Assembly (NCBI GenBank): GCA_002306375.1
Contig: DBRU01000032.1
Span: 10,884-74,883 of the forward strand
Length of the DNA: 64,000 nt
Direction: 5' to 3'
Source: Faecalibacterium sp. UBA1360
GTDB taxonomy: Bacteria > Bacillota > Clostridia > Oscillospirales > Ruminococcaceae
The notes below the pieces were generated by a model. It worked only from the letters and a program-made list of their open reading frames with translations. It was not told the DNA's origin and did not search any database. Position numbers and translations under genes: made by a program. Below are positions 33,044 through 41,153 of the stretch, in pieces (the first letter of the stretch is position 1; each line of letters starts with the position of its first letter).

Positions 33044-33979
33044 TTGCCAACACTGACCTTTGCGGTGCCCGCATCCGCGCAGGGCGTCCGCCTTGGCGTT
33101 TTTCTGCGCCGCATGGGGGTCAGCGCCTCCTGCATCAAGTCGGTCAAGCACCGGGGCGATGGCTTTTTTGCCGACGGCGCCCGCCTTTGTACCGACCAAC
33201 CCGTGCAGGCCGGGCAGCGCATCACCTTTGAACTGCCGCCGGAGCCCTCCACTTCGGTCGAGCCCCAATCGGTGCCTTTTGCCGTGGTGTACGACGGTCC
33301 CTTTGCCGCCGTGGCGGACAAGCCCGCCGGCGTGGCCGTGCATCCCACCCTCAACCATACCGACGGCACGCTGGCCAATGGCTGGCTGCATTATCTGCAA
33401 ACCAAAGGCCAAGACGGGGTGTTTCGCCCCGTGAACCGGCTGGACAAAAATACCAGCGGTCTGGTCCTGCTGGCCCAGAACGCCTACGCTGCGCCCTTGC
33501 TGGCTCAAAGCGCGCAAAAATGCTATGTCGCACTTGTGCAGGGGGTCTTGCCCCTTGGCCCGGGCTGCGTCGACGCACCCATCGGCCGCCGGGGGGATTC
33601 CATCATCGGGCGGTGTGTGCGCGCCGACGGCAAACCCAGTGTGACCGATTACCGCACGCTTGCCGTAGGGGGCGGGCACAGCCTGGTGGCCTGCTGGCCG
33701 CGCACCGGGCGCACGCATCAGATCCGCGTTCACATGTCCTATATCGGGCACCCGTTGGCGGGGGATACCCTGTACGGAGGCGCGGCGGACCTGCTGGACC
33801 GCCACGCGCTGCACTGCGCGGTGCTTACGTTTTGCGAGCCGCCCGAATCTGCTTTTCACCGCTTTACTTCTCCCTTGCCGCCGGATATGGACCGGGCCTG
33901 CCGACTGTGCGGCCTGACCGGCGTCGGGACGACCGGCGCGCTGATCGACGGCCTTGACGCGCAGGCATCGTGCCCGTAA
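33044..33979 (+). CDS. RluA family RNA pseudouridine synthase
   Basis: 311 residues. The catalytic segment FRPVNRLDKNTSGLVLLAQN holds the Asp; GRTHQIRVHMSYIGHPLAGDTLYGG is the second family motif. A weak S4-like N-terminus (GVRLGVFLRRMGVSASCIKSVKHRG) precedes. The target uridine is not predictable; RluD-, RluC- and YlyB-type enzymes share this core. I chose the TTG at 33044 over the ATG at 33020. The promoter places the transcript start near 33011, which leaves the ATG without a ribosome site and gives the TTG the GGGGAAGGGGG stretch. Confidence 0.9.
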   Translation: MPTLTFAVPASAQGVRLGVFLRRMGVSASCIKSVKHRGDGFFADGARLCTDQPVQAGQRITFELPPEPSTSVEPQSVPFAVVYDGPFAAVADKPAGVAVHPTLNHTDGTLANGWLHYLQTKGQDGVFRPVNRLDKNTSGLVLLAQNAYAAPLLAQSAQKCYVALVQGVLPLGPGCVDAPIGRRGDSIIGRCVRADGKPSVTDYRTLAVGGGHSLVACWPRTGRTHQIRVHMSYIGHPLAGDTLYGGAADLLDRHALHCAVLTFCEPPESAFHRFTSPLPPDMDRACRLCGLTGVGTTGALIDGLDAQASCP

Positions 33980-34021
33980 ACCGTTCTTTCGCTTGTTTCC
34001 AATCCGAAAGGAGTTTCCGTT

Positions 34022-35890
34022 TTGCATTCTTCTCTTGAGGATCGCCCCAACAAACCCAAAAAAACCAAAAAGCATCGCGGTCCCAGCCGGTTTTCCCTTT
34101 GGCTGGACAAGATCCGCTGCCGGCGCACGGTGCGGTCCTGGCGGCGTCAGTCCCGCAAGCAATCCCGGCAGACCCGCATGGCCAGCCTGGTCCGCAGCAT
34201 TCCTTATGCGGGGCTGATCGGCGAGGCTTTGTATCTGCTGGGATTCTGGTGCGAATACGCCCTGATCTGCGCCGGGCGCGCTGTGATCAGGACCGTGCGC
34301 GCCATTGTCATGCACGCGCTGCGACTTTTGCTGATCGTGGTGCGCCCCTTCCTGCTGGGCATCATCACGTTTCTTGAGGATCTGGCCGAACCGCTGTACC
34401 GCATGCAGTCGGGACTTCGCCATATGGGCGAATTGTCCGAAAACATGCCGGAAGAGGATACCCGCAGCATCCGCAAGGAAAAGGTCAAGTACTTTCGGCG
34501 CGGGGCACGGCGGTATTTTCCGCTGGTGCTCAACGCGTTGTCTTACTTACTGCCGGTGACGGCGGGGATCGTTCTTGTGTACGTGGTACGTACGGGGCTC
34601 GGGTTCAACTATATCCTCAACGTTATGGTGGACGGCGAGTCGGTGGGCTATGTGGCCAGTGAACAGGTCTTTGAAAATGCCCGCGACGATGTGCAGAGCC
34701 GTATCGACACGGCCAAGGCCGTCATGCAGCTCAGCGGCGGCGATGCTTCGGCCGGCGACTGGGACATCACCCCCACCTATACGCTGGCCATCAGCGGCGA
34801 AGCTATGACCGAAAGCGAAGTCGCCAATGCCATCCTGCGCGCTTCCAGCGACGAGATCGGCGAAGGCACGGCCGTGTACATCGACGGGGAATTGCGGTAC
34901 GTCATCAACGACGGCGATCATCTGCGGGCTTTCCTGCAAAGCGTCAAGCAGCCCTACGTGGACACCACCGACCCCAACCGCCGGGTCAGCTTTGTACATG
35001 ATATCACGCTGGTGGACGGCGTGTACCTGCTGGATTCCATCGTGCCGTATGCCGATGTCATCACCGAACTGCAAGGGGGCGGCGGCGTGCAGTATTATAC
35101 CGCCTCCGAAGGCGAGACTGTGGAAAATGTCGTACTGACCACCGGCGTCAGCTGGGACAGCCTGGCTGCGCTCAACACCGACCTGACGTCCCTGGACCAG
35201 GAACTGACGGACGGCGAGAACCTGATCATCGGTGTAGGGTCCCCCGAACTGCTCAAGGTCGAGGTGATCCGACGCGAGACCTATTCCACCGACATCGACT
35301 ATGATACCATCGAGACTGAGAGCGACGAATACGACTTTGGCGAGACCGTGGTGGTCAGCCCCGGAGAAACGGGTATCCAGCGCATCACCCAGGATATCGT
35401 GTATGTGGACGGCGTTCAGACCGAGATCAATACCGTCAAGGTGGAGGTCATCAAAGAGCCGGTGGCGGAGCAAGTGATCAAAGGTACCCGCCTCAAGAGC
35501 GGCATGACCGCCGCCTATGGGTCCGGCGAATGGATGTGGCCGGTGCCCGGGTATACCTATGTCAGCCGCTGGATGAGCTCGTACCACAAGGGCGCCGACA
35601 TCTGCGCGCCTTATGGCACGCCGATCTATGCCTCCGATTCCGGCGTCGTCACCACGGCCGGTTACCATTACAGCTACGGCAACTATGTGATCATCGACCA
35701 CGGCAACGGCTGGCGCACATTGTATGCGCATATGTCGGCGCTGGGATGCAGCGTGGGCCAGGCTGTGCAGCGGGGCGAAGTCATCGGGTATGTGGGTTCC
35801 ACCGGCAACTCCACCGGCAACCACTGCCATTTCGAAATGTACCAAAACGGCGTGCTTGTCAGCGCGCGCAACTTCTTCGGCGGGATGTAA
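34022..35890 (+). CDS. Membrane-anchored M23 peptidase with LysM and G5 domains
   Basis: A 622-residue peptidoglycan hydrolase or its regulator. A very basic cytoplasmic N-terminus (about 1-55) and hydrophobic segments (about 58-118 and 165-190) precede the extracellular part. There a LysM-like module (about 358-403) and a G5 domain (about 415-490) lead to a LytM/M23 domain. The zinc ligands are complete: HKGADI (near 521), HMSALG and HCHFEMY (near 600). The start is TTG, 8-9 nt after GAAAGGAG. Known relatives cut peptide crossbridges; the G5 and LysM modules probably hold it to the wall. It precedes murA, another wall gene. Confidence 0.92.
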   Translation: MHSSLEDRPNKPKKTKKHRGPSRFSLWLDKIRCRRTVRSWRRQSRKQSRQTRMASLVRSIPYAGLIGEALYLLGFWCEYALICAGRAVIRTVRAIVMHALRLLLIVVRPFLLGIITFLEDLAEPLYRMQSGLRHMGELSENMPEEDTRSIRKEKVKYFRRGARRYFPLVLNALSYLLPVTAGIVLVYVVRTGLGFNYILNVMVDGESVGYVASEQVFENARDDVQSRIDTAKAVMQLSGGDASAGDWDITPTYTLAISGEAMTESEVANAILRASSDEIGEGTAVYIDGELRYVINDGDHLRAFLQSVKQPYVDTTDPNRRVSFVHDITLVDGVYLLDSIVPYADVITELQGGGGVQYYTASEGETVENVVLTTGVSWDSLAALNTDLTSLDQELTDGENLIIGVGSPELLKVEVIRRETYSTDIDYDTIETESDEYDFGETVVVSPGETGIQRITQDIVYVDGVQTEINTVKVEVIKEPVAEQVIKGTRLKSGMTAAYGSGEWMWPVPGYTYVSRWMSSYHKGADICAPYGTPIYASDSGVVTTAGYHYSYGNYVIIDHGNGWRTLYAHMSALGCSVGQAVQRGEVIGYVGSTGNSTGNHCHFEMYQNGVLVSARNFFGGM

Positions 35891-35987
35891 CGCCGTCACC
35901 TTGCCCAAAGATATTTTGCGCGACCCCGTGTTTTTTACAAAACCCTGCAAATAATAAGCCCGGCACTTTTCAAATTGAACGGCAAGG

Positions 35988-36000
35988 TGTATACTATAAT
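35988..36000 (+). promoter_or_regulatory. Possible murA promoter (-10 only)
   Basis: A TGTATACTATAAT stretch carries two overlapping -10-like hexamers (TATACT, TATAAT). TTGAAC at 35975-35980 is only 14 nt from the second, so no -35 fits well. Confidence 0.35.
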
Positions 36001-36075
36001 CATCAATGTGGGTTTGTGCGGCCGTTTGTCCCTGGGCGCCGCGGCCCGCAGGCGTAACTCAAAGGAGAGTAACAC

Positions 36076-37359
36076 TTGGAAAAGTTTGTGATTCGCGGGG
36101 GCAATGCCCTGTCGGGCGATGTGGTCATCGGCGGCGCCAAAAATGCGGCCGTGGCCATTCTGCCTGCCACCATTCTCGCGGCGGACAAATGCCTGATCGA
36201 AAACCTGCCCTGCATCAGCGACGTTATGGCGTCGCTGCAGATCCTCAGCGAACTGGGCGCAGGCATCCGCATGATCAGCAAAAACACCTACGAGATCGAC
36301 ACCACCCACATCGACTGCACCGAGGTCTCCAACGAACTGTCGCGCCAGATGCGCGCAAGCTATTACTTCCTGGGCGCTTTGCTCGGCCGATTCGGCGCGG
36401 GCCAGGTCGCCATGCCCGGCGGCTGCAATCTGGGCCCCCGGCCCATCGATCAGCACCTCAAAGCGTTCTCTGCCCTGGGTGCGGAAGACTCGGTGGAATA
36501 CGGCATGATCCGGGTGCGCTCGGAACACCTGACCGGCGGCCACGTGTTTTTTGACACGGTCTCGGTGGGGGCCACCATGAACGCCATGCTGGCCGCCGCC
36601 ATGGCCGACGGCTTGACCATCCTCGAAAACGTGGCCCGCGAACCCCACATCGTGGACCTGGCCAACTGCCTGAACATGATGGGCGCGGACATCCATGGCG
36701 CCGGCACCGACGTCATCAAGATCCGCGGCGTCAAAAAGATGCACGGGTGCAATTATTCCATCATCCCCGACCAGATCGAGGCCGGCAGCTACATGGTGGC
36801 GGCCGCCATCACCAAGGGGGATGTGATGCTGCACAACGTCATCCCCAAGCACATGGAACCCATCACGGCCAAGCTGCGGGCCGCCGGCTGCGAAGTGACC
36901 GAGTATGACGATTCCATGCGCATCACCCGCACCGGGCCCCTCAAGCCCCTCAAGATCAAGACCATGCCTCATCCCGGGTTCCCCACCGACATGCAGCCCC
37001 TGATGACCGTGTTGCTCACTCTGGCCGAAGGTACGTCCATCGTTACCGAAGGCATCTGGGAAAACCGCTTCCGTTATGTGGACGAGCTCATCCGTATGGG
37101 GGCCAACGTGCAGGTGGACGGGCAGGTGGCCGTCATCGAAGGCGTGAAGAAGCTCAGCCCCGCTCCGCTGCGGGCGCTGGACTTGCGCGCGGGCGCCGCC
37201 ATGGTCATGGCCGCGCTGGCCGCCGACGGCGTCAGCGAGATCGACGAGACCGCCCACATCGAGCGCGGGTACGAAAACATCGTCGAAAAGCTGCAATCCC
37301 TGGGCGCCGACATCCGCCGCGTGGAAACGCCGGTCAACACGGTCACCCGTGCAATGTGA
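36076..37359 (+). CDS. murA: UDP-N-acetylglucosamine 1-carboxyvinyltransferase
   Basis: Catalyses the first committed step of peptidoglycan synthesis and is the fosfomycin target. The N-terminus FVIRGGNALSGDVVIGGAKNAAVAILPA and the active-site loop MPGGCNLGPRPIDQHL with Cys117 are present, so the fosfomycin-sensitive residue is retained. 427 residues. TTG start 8 nt after AAAGGAGAG. It is followed 14 nt later by a WalJ-like gene; Bacillota often have two murA copies and only one is in view. Confidence 0.97.
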   Translation: MEKFVIRGGNALSGDVVIGGAKNAAVAILPATILAADKCLIENLPCISDVMASLQILSELGAGIRMISKNTYEIDTTHIDCTEVSNELSRQMRASYYFLGALLGRFGAGQVAMPGGCNLGPRPIDQHLKAFSALGAEDSVEYGMIRVRSEHLTGGHVFFDTVSVGATMNAMLAAAMADGLTILENVAREPHIVDLANCLNMMGADIHGAGTDVIKIRGVKKMHGCNYSIIPDQIEAGSYMVAAAITKGDVMLHNVIPKHMEPITAKLRAAGCEVTEYDDSMRITRTGPLKPLKIKTMPHPGFPTDMQPLMTVLLTLAEGTSIVTEGIWENRFRYVDELIRMGANVQVDGQVAVIEGVKKLSPAPLRALDLRAGAAMVMAALAADGVSEIDETAHIERGYENIVEKLQSLGADIRRVETPVNTVTRAM

Positions 37360-37373
37360 CAAGGGGCGTCCCG

Positions 37374-38177
37374 ATGGCACTGTTTACAACTTTATATTCC
37401 GGCTCGTCCGGCAACTGCGCCCTGGTCCTTGACCAGGGCCGTTATCTGCTCATCGATATGGGCAAAAGCTGCCGCACCACCTTGCGGGGGCTCAAATCCC
37501 TGGGCCTGGCCGTGTCCGACTGCGAGGGCATTCTCATCACCCACGAGCACGCCGATCATGTGGCCGGGCTGGACACCTTCCTTAAAAATTACAGCGTGCC
37601 GGTGTTCGGCTGCGCCGATACCCTGGATATGCTGGATTCCCGGGGCACGCTGCCGCCGGCGGTGGACGCGGTGGCCATGGACGGCCGTGCCGAGCAGATC
37701 GGCGGCTTTACGGTGACTTCCTTTCCCACAAGCCACGACGTGCCCTGCTGCGGCTACCGCATCCGCACGCCGGACGGCAGCACCATGGCTCTGGCCACCG
37801 ACCTGGGGGTGCTCACGCCGGTGGTGGCGTCGCATCTGGCCGGGTGCGACCTGGTGGCGCTGGAAGCCAACTACGACGCGTTCAGCCTGCGGGGCGGGCC
37901 GTACCCGTACTATCTCAAGGTCCGTATCGCCAGCGACCGGGGCCACCTGGACAACCGGGCCTGCGCCGCAGCCATCCTGGACCTGATCCAGGACGGGTGC
38001 AAAAAGTTTGCTTTGTGTCATTTGAGCCAGACCAACAACACCCCCGAACTGGCTATGACCACCGTATACAACCTGTTGCTTTCCGCCGGGGTCATGCCCG
38101 GGCGGGATGTGCTGATCCAGGCTCAGAGCCGCAACGAGATCAGCCCCTACATAGAGTTTACGCCATGCAAAACATAG
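37374..38177 (+). CDS. MBL-fold metallo-hydrolase, WalJ/YycJ type
   Basis: 267 residues of the metallo-beta-lactamase fold. TLYSGSSGNCALV opens the domain and the zinc motif THEHADH lies near residue 56; further ligands appear in FPTSHDVP and CHLSQTN. The YycJ/WalJ family is tied to the WalRK wall-stress system and, in Bacillus, sits close to rlmH, as here. No walRK genes are in this window. The ATG at 37374 with AAGGGG upstream is preferred to the GTG overlapping murA. Confidence 0.9.
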   Translation: MALFTTLYSGSSGNCALVLDQGRYLLIDMGKSCRTTLRGLKSLGLAVSDCEGILITHEHADHVAGLDTFLKNYSVPVFGCADTLDMLDSRGTLPPAVDAVAMDGRAEQIGGFTVTSFPTSHDVPCCGYRIRTPDGSTMALATDLGVLTPVVASHLAGCDLVALEANYDAFSLRGGPYPYYLKVRIASDRGHLDNRACAAAILDLIQDGCKKFALCHLSQTNNTPELAMTTVYNLLLSAGVMPGRDVLIQAQSRNEISPYIEFTPCKT

Positions 38178-38650
38178 ACCTGATCTGTGTCGGCAAGCTC
38201 AACGCAAGCTATTTTGCGGCGGGTGTGGCCGAATACCAAAAGCGCCTGGGCGGATTTTGCCGCTTCCGCATCATCGAACTGCCCGAATCGCCGATGCCGG
38301 ACAAAAATCCCGGCGACGCTCTGATCGCCAGGGCGCTGGAACGGGAAGGCGAGGCCATTCTGGCTTCGGCGCGCAAAGGGGCCTATCTTGTGGCCTTGTG
38401 CGTCGAGGGCAAGCAGATCTCCAGCGAGGAACTGGCCGAACTGATCGCTCGCCGTGCGGGCAGCGGGGCGGGGGACATGGCCTTCGTCATCGGGTCCTCC
38501 CACGGGCTGGCGCCTGCCGTCAAGGTGGCCGCGGCCGCGCGCATCTCGCTGGGGCGCATCACGCTGCCCCATCAGCTGGCCCGCCTGGTTTTGACCGAGC
38601 AGCTTTACCGCGCCTGTACGATCAACGCCGGCATGAAATACCATAAGTAA
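38165..38650 (+). CDS. rlmH: 23S rRNA (pseudouridine-1915-N3)-methyltransferase
   Basis: A SPOUT methyltransferase acting on assembled 70S ribosomes. The C-terminal knot motifs are clear: MAFVIGSSHGLAPAVKVAA, ISLGRITLPHQLARLVLTEQLYRA and the terminal AGMKYHK. 161 residues. The ATG at 38165 overlaps the preceding gene by 13 nt, implying coupled translation. Confidence 0.97.
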   Translation: MQNIDLICVGKLNASYFAAGVAEYQKRLGGFCRFRIIELPESPMPDKNPGDALIARALEREGEAILASARKGAYLVALCVEGKQISSEELAELIARRAGSGAGDMAFVIGSSHGLAPAVKVAAAARISLGRITLPHQLARLVLTEQLYRACTINAGMKYHK

Positions 38651-38660
38651 GCACCAACAA

Positions 38661-38706
38661 AAAGGACCGTGCCTCCCAAAAACGGGAGACGCGGTCCTTT
38701 TTTGTT
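38661..38706. terminator. Bidirectional terminator between rlmH and the hydrogenase gene
   Basis: AAAGGACCGTGCCTCCC pairs with GGGAGACGCGGTCCTTT (one mismatched position), flanked by A-rich and T-rich runs. It can serve rlmH on plus and the hydrogenase gene on minus. Confidence 0.88.
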
Positions 38707-38740
38707 ATGAAGATATCTCTTTGGGCAAAGGCCCCGGATA

Positions 38741-40264
38741 TCAGTATTTCAGCGCTTCGAGGTTTTCGCGGTAGGGGGTATCCAGCGGGTTAGACATGGG
38801 GGCCTGGGCCTTGTACTTGGCCAGCATGGCGGCGCTGCGGGCCGGGTCGGCCAGGGTGCCCGCGCCGGCGATGCAGCCGCCCGGGCAGGCCATGCCTTCC
38901 AGCAGGTAGCCGTTGTACTTGCCGGCCTTGGCCATCATCATCATCTTGCGGCAGTCGGCCAGGCCCTGGGCGGACATGACCTTGACTTCGCGGGTGGGAT
39001 CCATCTTCTTGATGACGTTGACCACGGCCTGGGCCACGCCGCCCGACACCGCGAACCCGCGGGCGTCGCCGCTGGCTTCGTCAAAGTTGTCGTTGGGGTC
39101 GTCGGGCAGGGAATTGAAGTCGATCTCCTTGGCTTCGAACAAGCCCATCAGTTCCTCAAAGGTCAGAACAAAGTCCACCTCGCTGCGCACGGTGCGGCGG
39201 CTGGCTTCCAGCTTCTTGGCGGCGCAGGGGCCCACAAAGCAAATGCGGGCGTTCTTGTCGTCCTTCTTGATCAAACGGGCGGTCAGGACCATGGGGGTCA
39301 TGGTCATGCTGATGCAGTCGGCGTAATCGGGGAACAGCTTCTTGGCCATAACGCTCCATGCCGGGCAGCAGGAGGTGCCCATGAAGGGATGCTTTTCAGG
39401 CACTTCTTCCATGAAGTCCTTGGCCTCGTCGATGGTGCACAGGTCGGCGCCGATGGCCACCTCCGAGATGCCGGCAAAGCCCAGCAGCTTCATGGCCTCG
39501 CGCAGCTTGGCGGGGGTCATGCCCGGGAACTGGTTGACAAAGGCCGGGGCCACGATGGCAATGACGCGGTCGCCGCGTTTGATGGACTGGATCAGCTGAA
39601 AGATCTGGCTCTTGTCGGCAATGGCACCGAAGGGACAGTTGACCAGACACATGCCGCAGCTGACGCACTTGTTGTAGTCGATCTCGGCACGGCCGTACTT
39701 GTCGGAATGGATGGCGTCCATGCCGCAGGCCTTGGCGCAGGGGCGTTCCACGCGCACGATGGCGTTGTAGGGGCAGGTGGCCACGCAGCGGCCGCACTTG
39801 ATGCACAGGTTCTGGTCAATGTGGCTCTTGCCGTTGCGGAAGGTGATGGCGTTTTTGGGGCAGACTTCCTGGCAGGGATGGGCCAGGCAGCCCTGGCAAA
39901 GAGGCGTGACCTTGATGAGCTTTTCGGGGCACTTGTTGCAGGCAAACTTGATGACGTTGATCAGCGGCGGCTCGTAGTACTTTTCCGCGATGACGCTCTC
40001 TTCCAGGCCCTCGCTGGCCGAAACGCTCTGGTCCAGCGGACGCAGGGACAGGCCCATCGCCAGGCGGATGCGCTCGGACACGATGGCTCTCTCCAAAAAG
40101 ATGCTGCTGCGCATCGAGTTTTCCTCGCCGGGAATGATCTCGTAGGGCAGTTCATGCATCAGATACTCGAAGTCGCTCATGTCGTTGACTTCGTACGACA
40201 TCCGGGCGACCTCGGTGAACACCTTGCGCCGAATGTCGGTGACGGTGGTATAAATGCCTCTCAT
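38741..40264 (-). CDS. [FeFe] hydrogenase, group-B-like, with ferredoxin domains
   Basis: 507 residues. Cys clusters for several 4Fe-4S centres fill the first half (CNKC, CQGCLAHPC, CIKCGRCVATC, CVSCGMCLVNC; about 108-215). The H-cluster domain follows: L1 TSCCPAW (near 300), L2 GPCAAKK (near 345) and L3 GMACPGGCIAGAG (near 457). Replacement of the classic MPCxxKxxE by GPCAAKK and the missing GGGQP ending place it in the group B type rather than the prototypical group A. Such enzymes probably couple to ferredoxin, and their physiological direction is unsettled. No maturases HydE, HydF or HydG are in view. Confidence 0.88.
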   Translation of the reverse strand: MRGIYTTVTDIRRKVFTEVARMSYEVNDMSDFEYLMHELPYEIIPGEENSMRSSIFLERAIVSERIRLAMGLSLRPLDQSVSASEGLEESVIAEKYYEPPLINVIKFACNKCPEKLIKVTPLCQGCLAHPCQEVCPKNAITFRNGKSHIDQNLCIKCGRCVATCPYNAIVRVERPCAKACGMDAIHSDKYGRAEIDYNKCVSCGMCLVNCPFGAIADKSQIFQLIQSIKRGDRVIAIVAPAFVNQFPGMTPAKLREAMKLLGFAGISEVAIGADLCTIDEAKDFMEEVPEKHPFMGTSCCPAWSVMAKKLFPDYADCISMTMTPMVLTARLIKKDDKNARICFVGPCAAKKLEASRRTVRSEVDFVLTFEELMGLFEAKEIDFNSLPDDPNDNFDEASGDARGFAVSGGVAQAVVNVIKKMDPTREVKVMSAQGLADCRKMMMMAKAGKYNGYLLEGMACPGGCIAGAGTLADPARSAAMLAKYKAQAPMSNPLDTPYRENLEALKY

Positions 40265-40362
40265 TGCGCTTTTCTCTCCTTAATACGCAGATTGGGGACG
40301 CTTTTACAGCCCGGAAGGTAACGGCCAACTCCGTTATTTTCTTCACATGCGTCTCCTATTTA

Positions 40363-40391
40363 ATACTACCAAGAACCTGCCTGTTTGGCAA
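40363..40391 (-). promoter_or_regulatory. Putative hydrogenase promoter
   Basis: Minus-strand TTGCCA (40391-40386) and TAGTAT (40368-40363), 17-nt spacer. The leader of about 90 nt contains a small AACGG/CCGTT hairpin. Confidence 0.5.
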
Positions 40392-40422
40392 GGGGATAAA
40401 CGGAAAAAGTATCCAAAAAGTG

Positions 40423-40457
40423 AAAAAAGGCGGCGCCGGTTCCCAGCGGGCGCCGCC
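40423..40457 (-). terminator. Orphan minus-strand terminator upstream of the hydrogenase promoter
   Basis: GGCGGCGCC (40429-40437) and GGCGCCGCC (40449-40457) form a perfect 9-bp stem. On the minus strand six T residues follow. No minus-strand gene lies between it and 42471. Confidence 0.65.
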
Positions 40458-40592
40458 CGCTTCCACCGTGGACGCTGTCCGTGGCCGCCAAAATGTGGTA
40501 TGTTTAAGGCGGCGAGTGTAACCTCCGCCGGGGAAAGGGTGCTTATAGGGGCAAAGAGCCTTTGTGCCACAAACGAAAAGGAGAGAAAAATC

Positions 40593-41153
40593 GTGGAGGA
40601 TGCGAAGATCGTGGATCTGTATCTGCGGCGTGACGAGACGGCGATTGCCTGTACCGGCGAAAAATTCGGCCGCCGCCTGCGCAGTCTGGCGTACGGTATT
40701 GTGCAGGACCGTCAAACGGCCGAAGAATGCGAAAACGATACGTACCTGAAAGCCTGGAACTCCATCCCGCCCCATGAACCCCGGACCTATCTGTATGCTT
40801 TTCTGGCCCGCATTACCCGGCACATATCCCTGAATCGCTGCCGGGAACAGAATCGACTGAAACGGCGCGCGTATCTGTGCGAACTCACTGCCGAAATGGA
40901 AGAATGTATCCCTGCTCCTGACGACGTGGCCTGCCGAGCGGACGACCGGGCGTTGGGCGAGGCGATCAACGGCTTTCTTGGGACGCTGAGCGAAGAAAAG
41001 CGGAATATGTTTTTGCGGCGGTACTGGTATCTGGACCCGGTGGCCGAAATTGCCGGGCGCTTCGGCGCGTCGGAGAGCAAGGTCAAGACCACCCTGTACC
41101 GATGCCGTGCTCAGCTGCGCAAATACCTGGAAAAAGGGGGGTATGTGTTATGA
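40593..41153 (+). CDS. ECF-type RNA polymerase sigma factor
   Basis: 186 residues with only regions 2 and 4. Region 2: LRSLAYGIVQDRQTAEECENDTYLKAWNSIPP and YLYAFLARITRHISLNRCR. Region 4: LSEEKRNMFLRRYWYLDPVAEIAGRFGASESKVKTTLYRCRAQLRKYL, a clear helix-turn-helix. GTG start at 40593, 7 nt after AAAAGGAGAG; the frame is open further upstream but has no ribosome site or conservation. It overlaps the next gene by 4 nt (ATGA), as is usual for a sigma factor and its regulator. The target promoter is unknown. Confidence 0.9.
   Translation: MEDAKIVDLYLRRDETAIACTGEKFGRRLRSLAYGIVQDRQTAEECENDTYLKAWNSIPPHEPRTYLYAFLARITRHISLNRCREQNRLKRRAYLCELTAEMEECIPAPDDVACRADDRALGEAINGFLGTLSEEKRNMFLRRYWYLDPVAEIAGRFGASESKVKTTLYRCRAQLRKYLEKGGYVL

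Larger units (their letters stand above)
40265..40592. other. Intergenic region between the hydrogenase and ECF sigma genes
   Basis: 328 nt without a gene. It holds the proposed hydrogenase promoter (40363-40391), a minus-strand terminator-like hairpin (40423-40457) and the AAAAGGAGAG ribosome site of the sigma-factor gene. I could not place a convincing sigma-A promoter for the sigma-factor operon, which fits self-activation by the ECF factor through a non-standard promoter. Confidence 0.5.
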
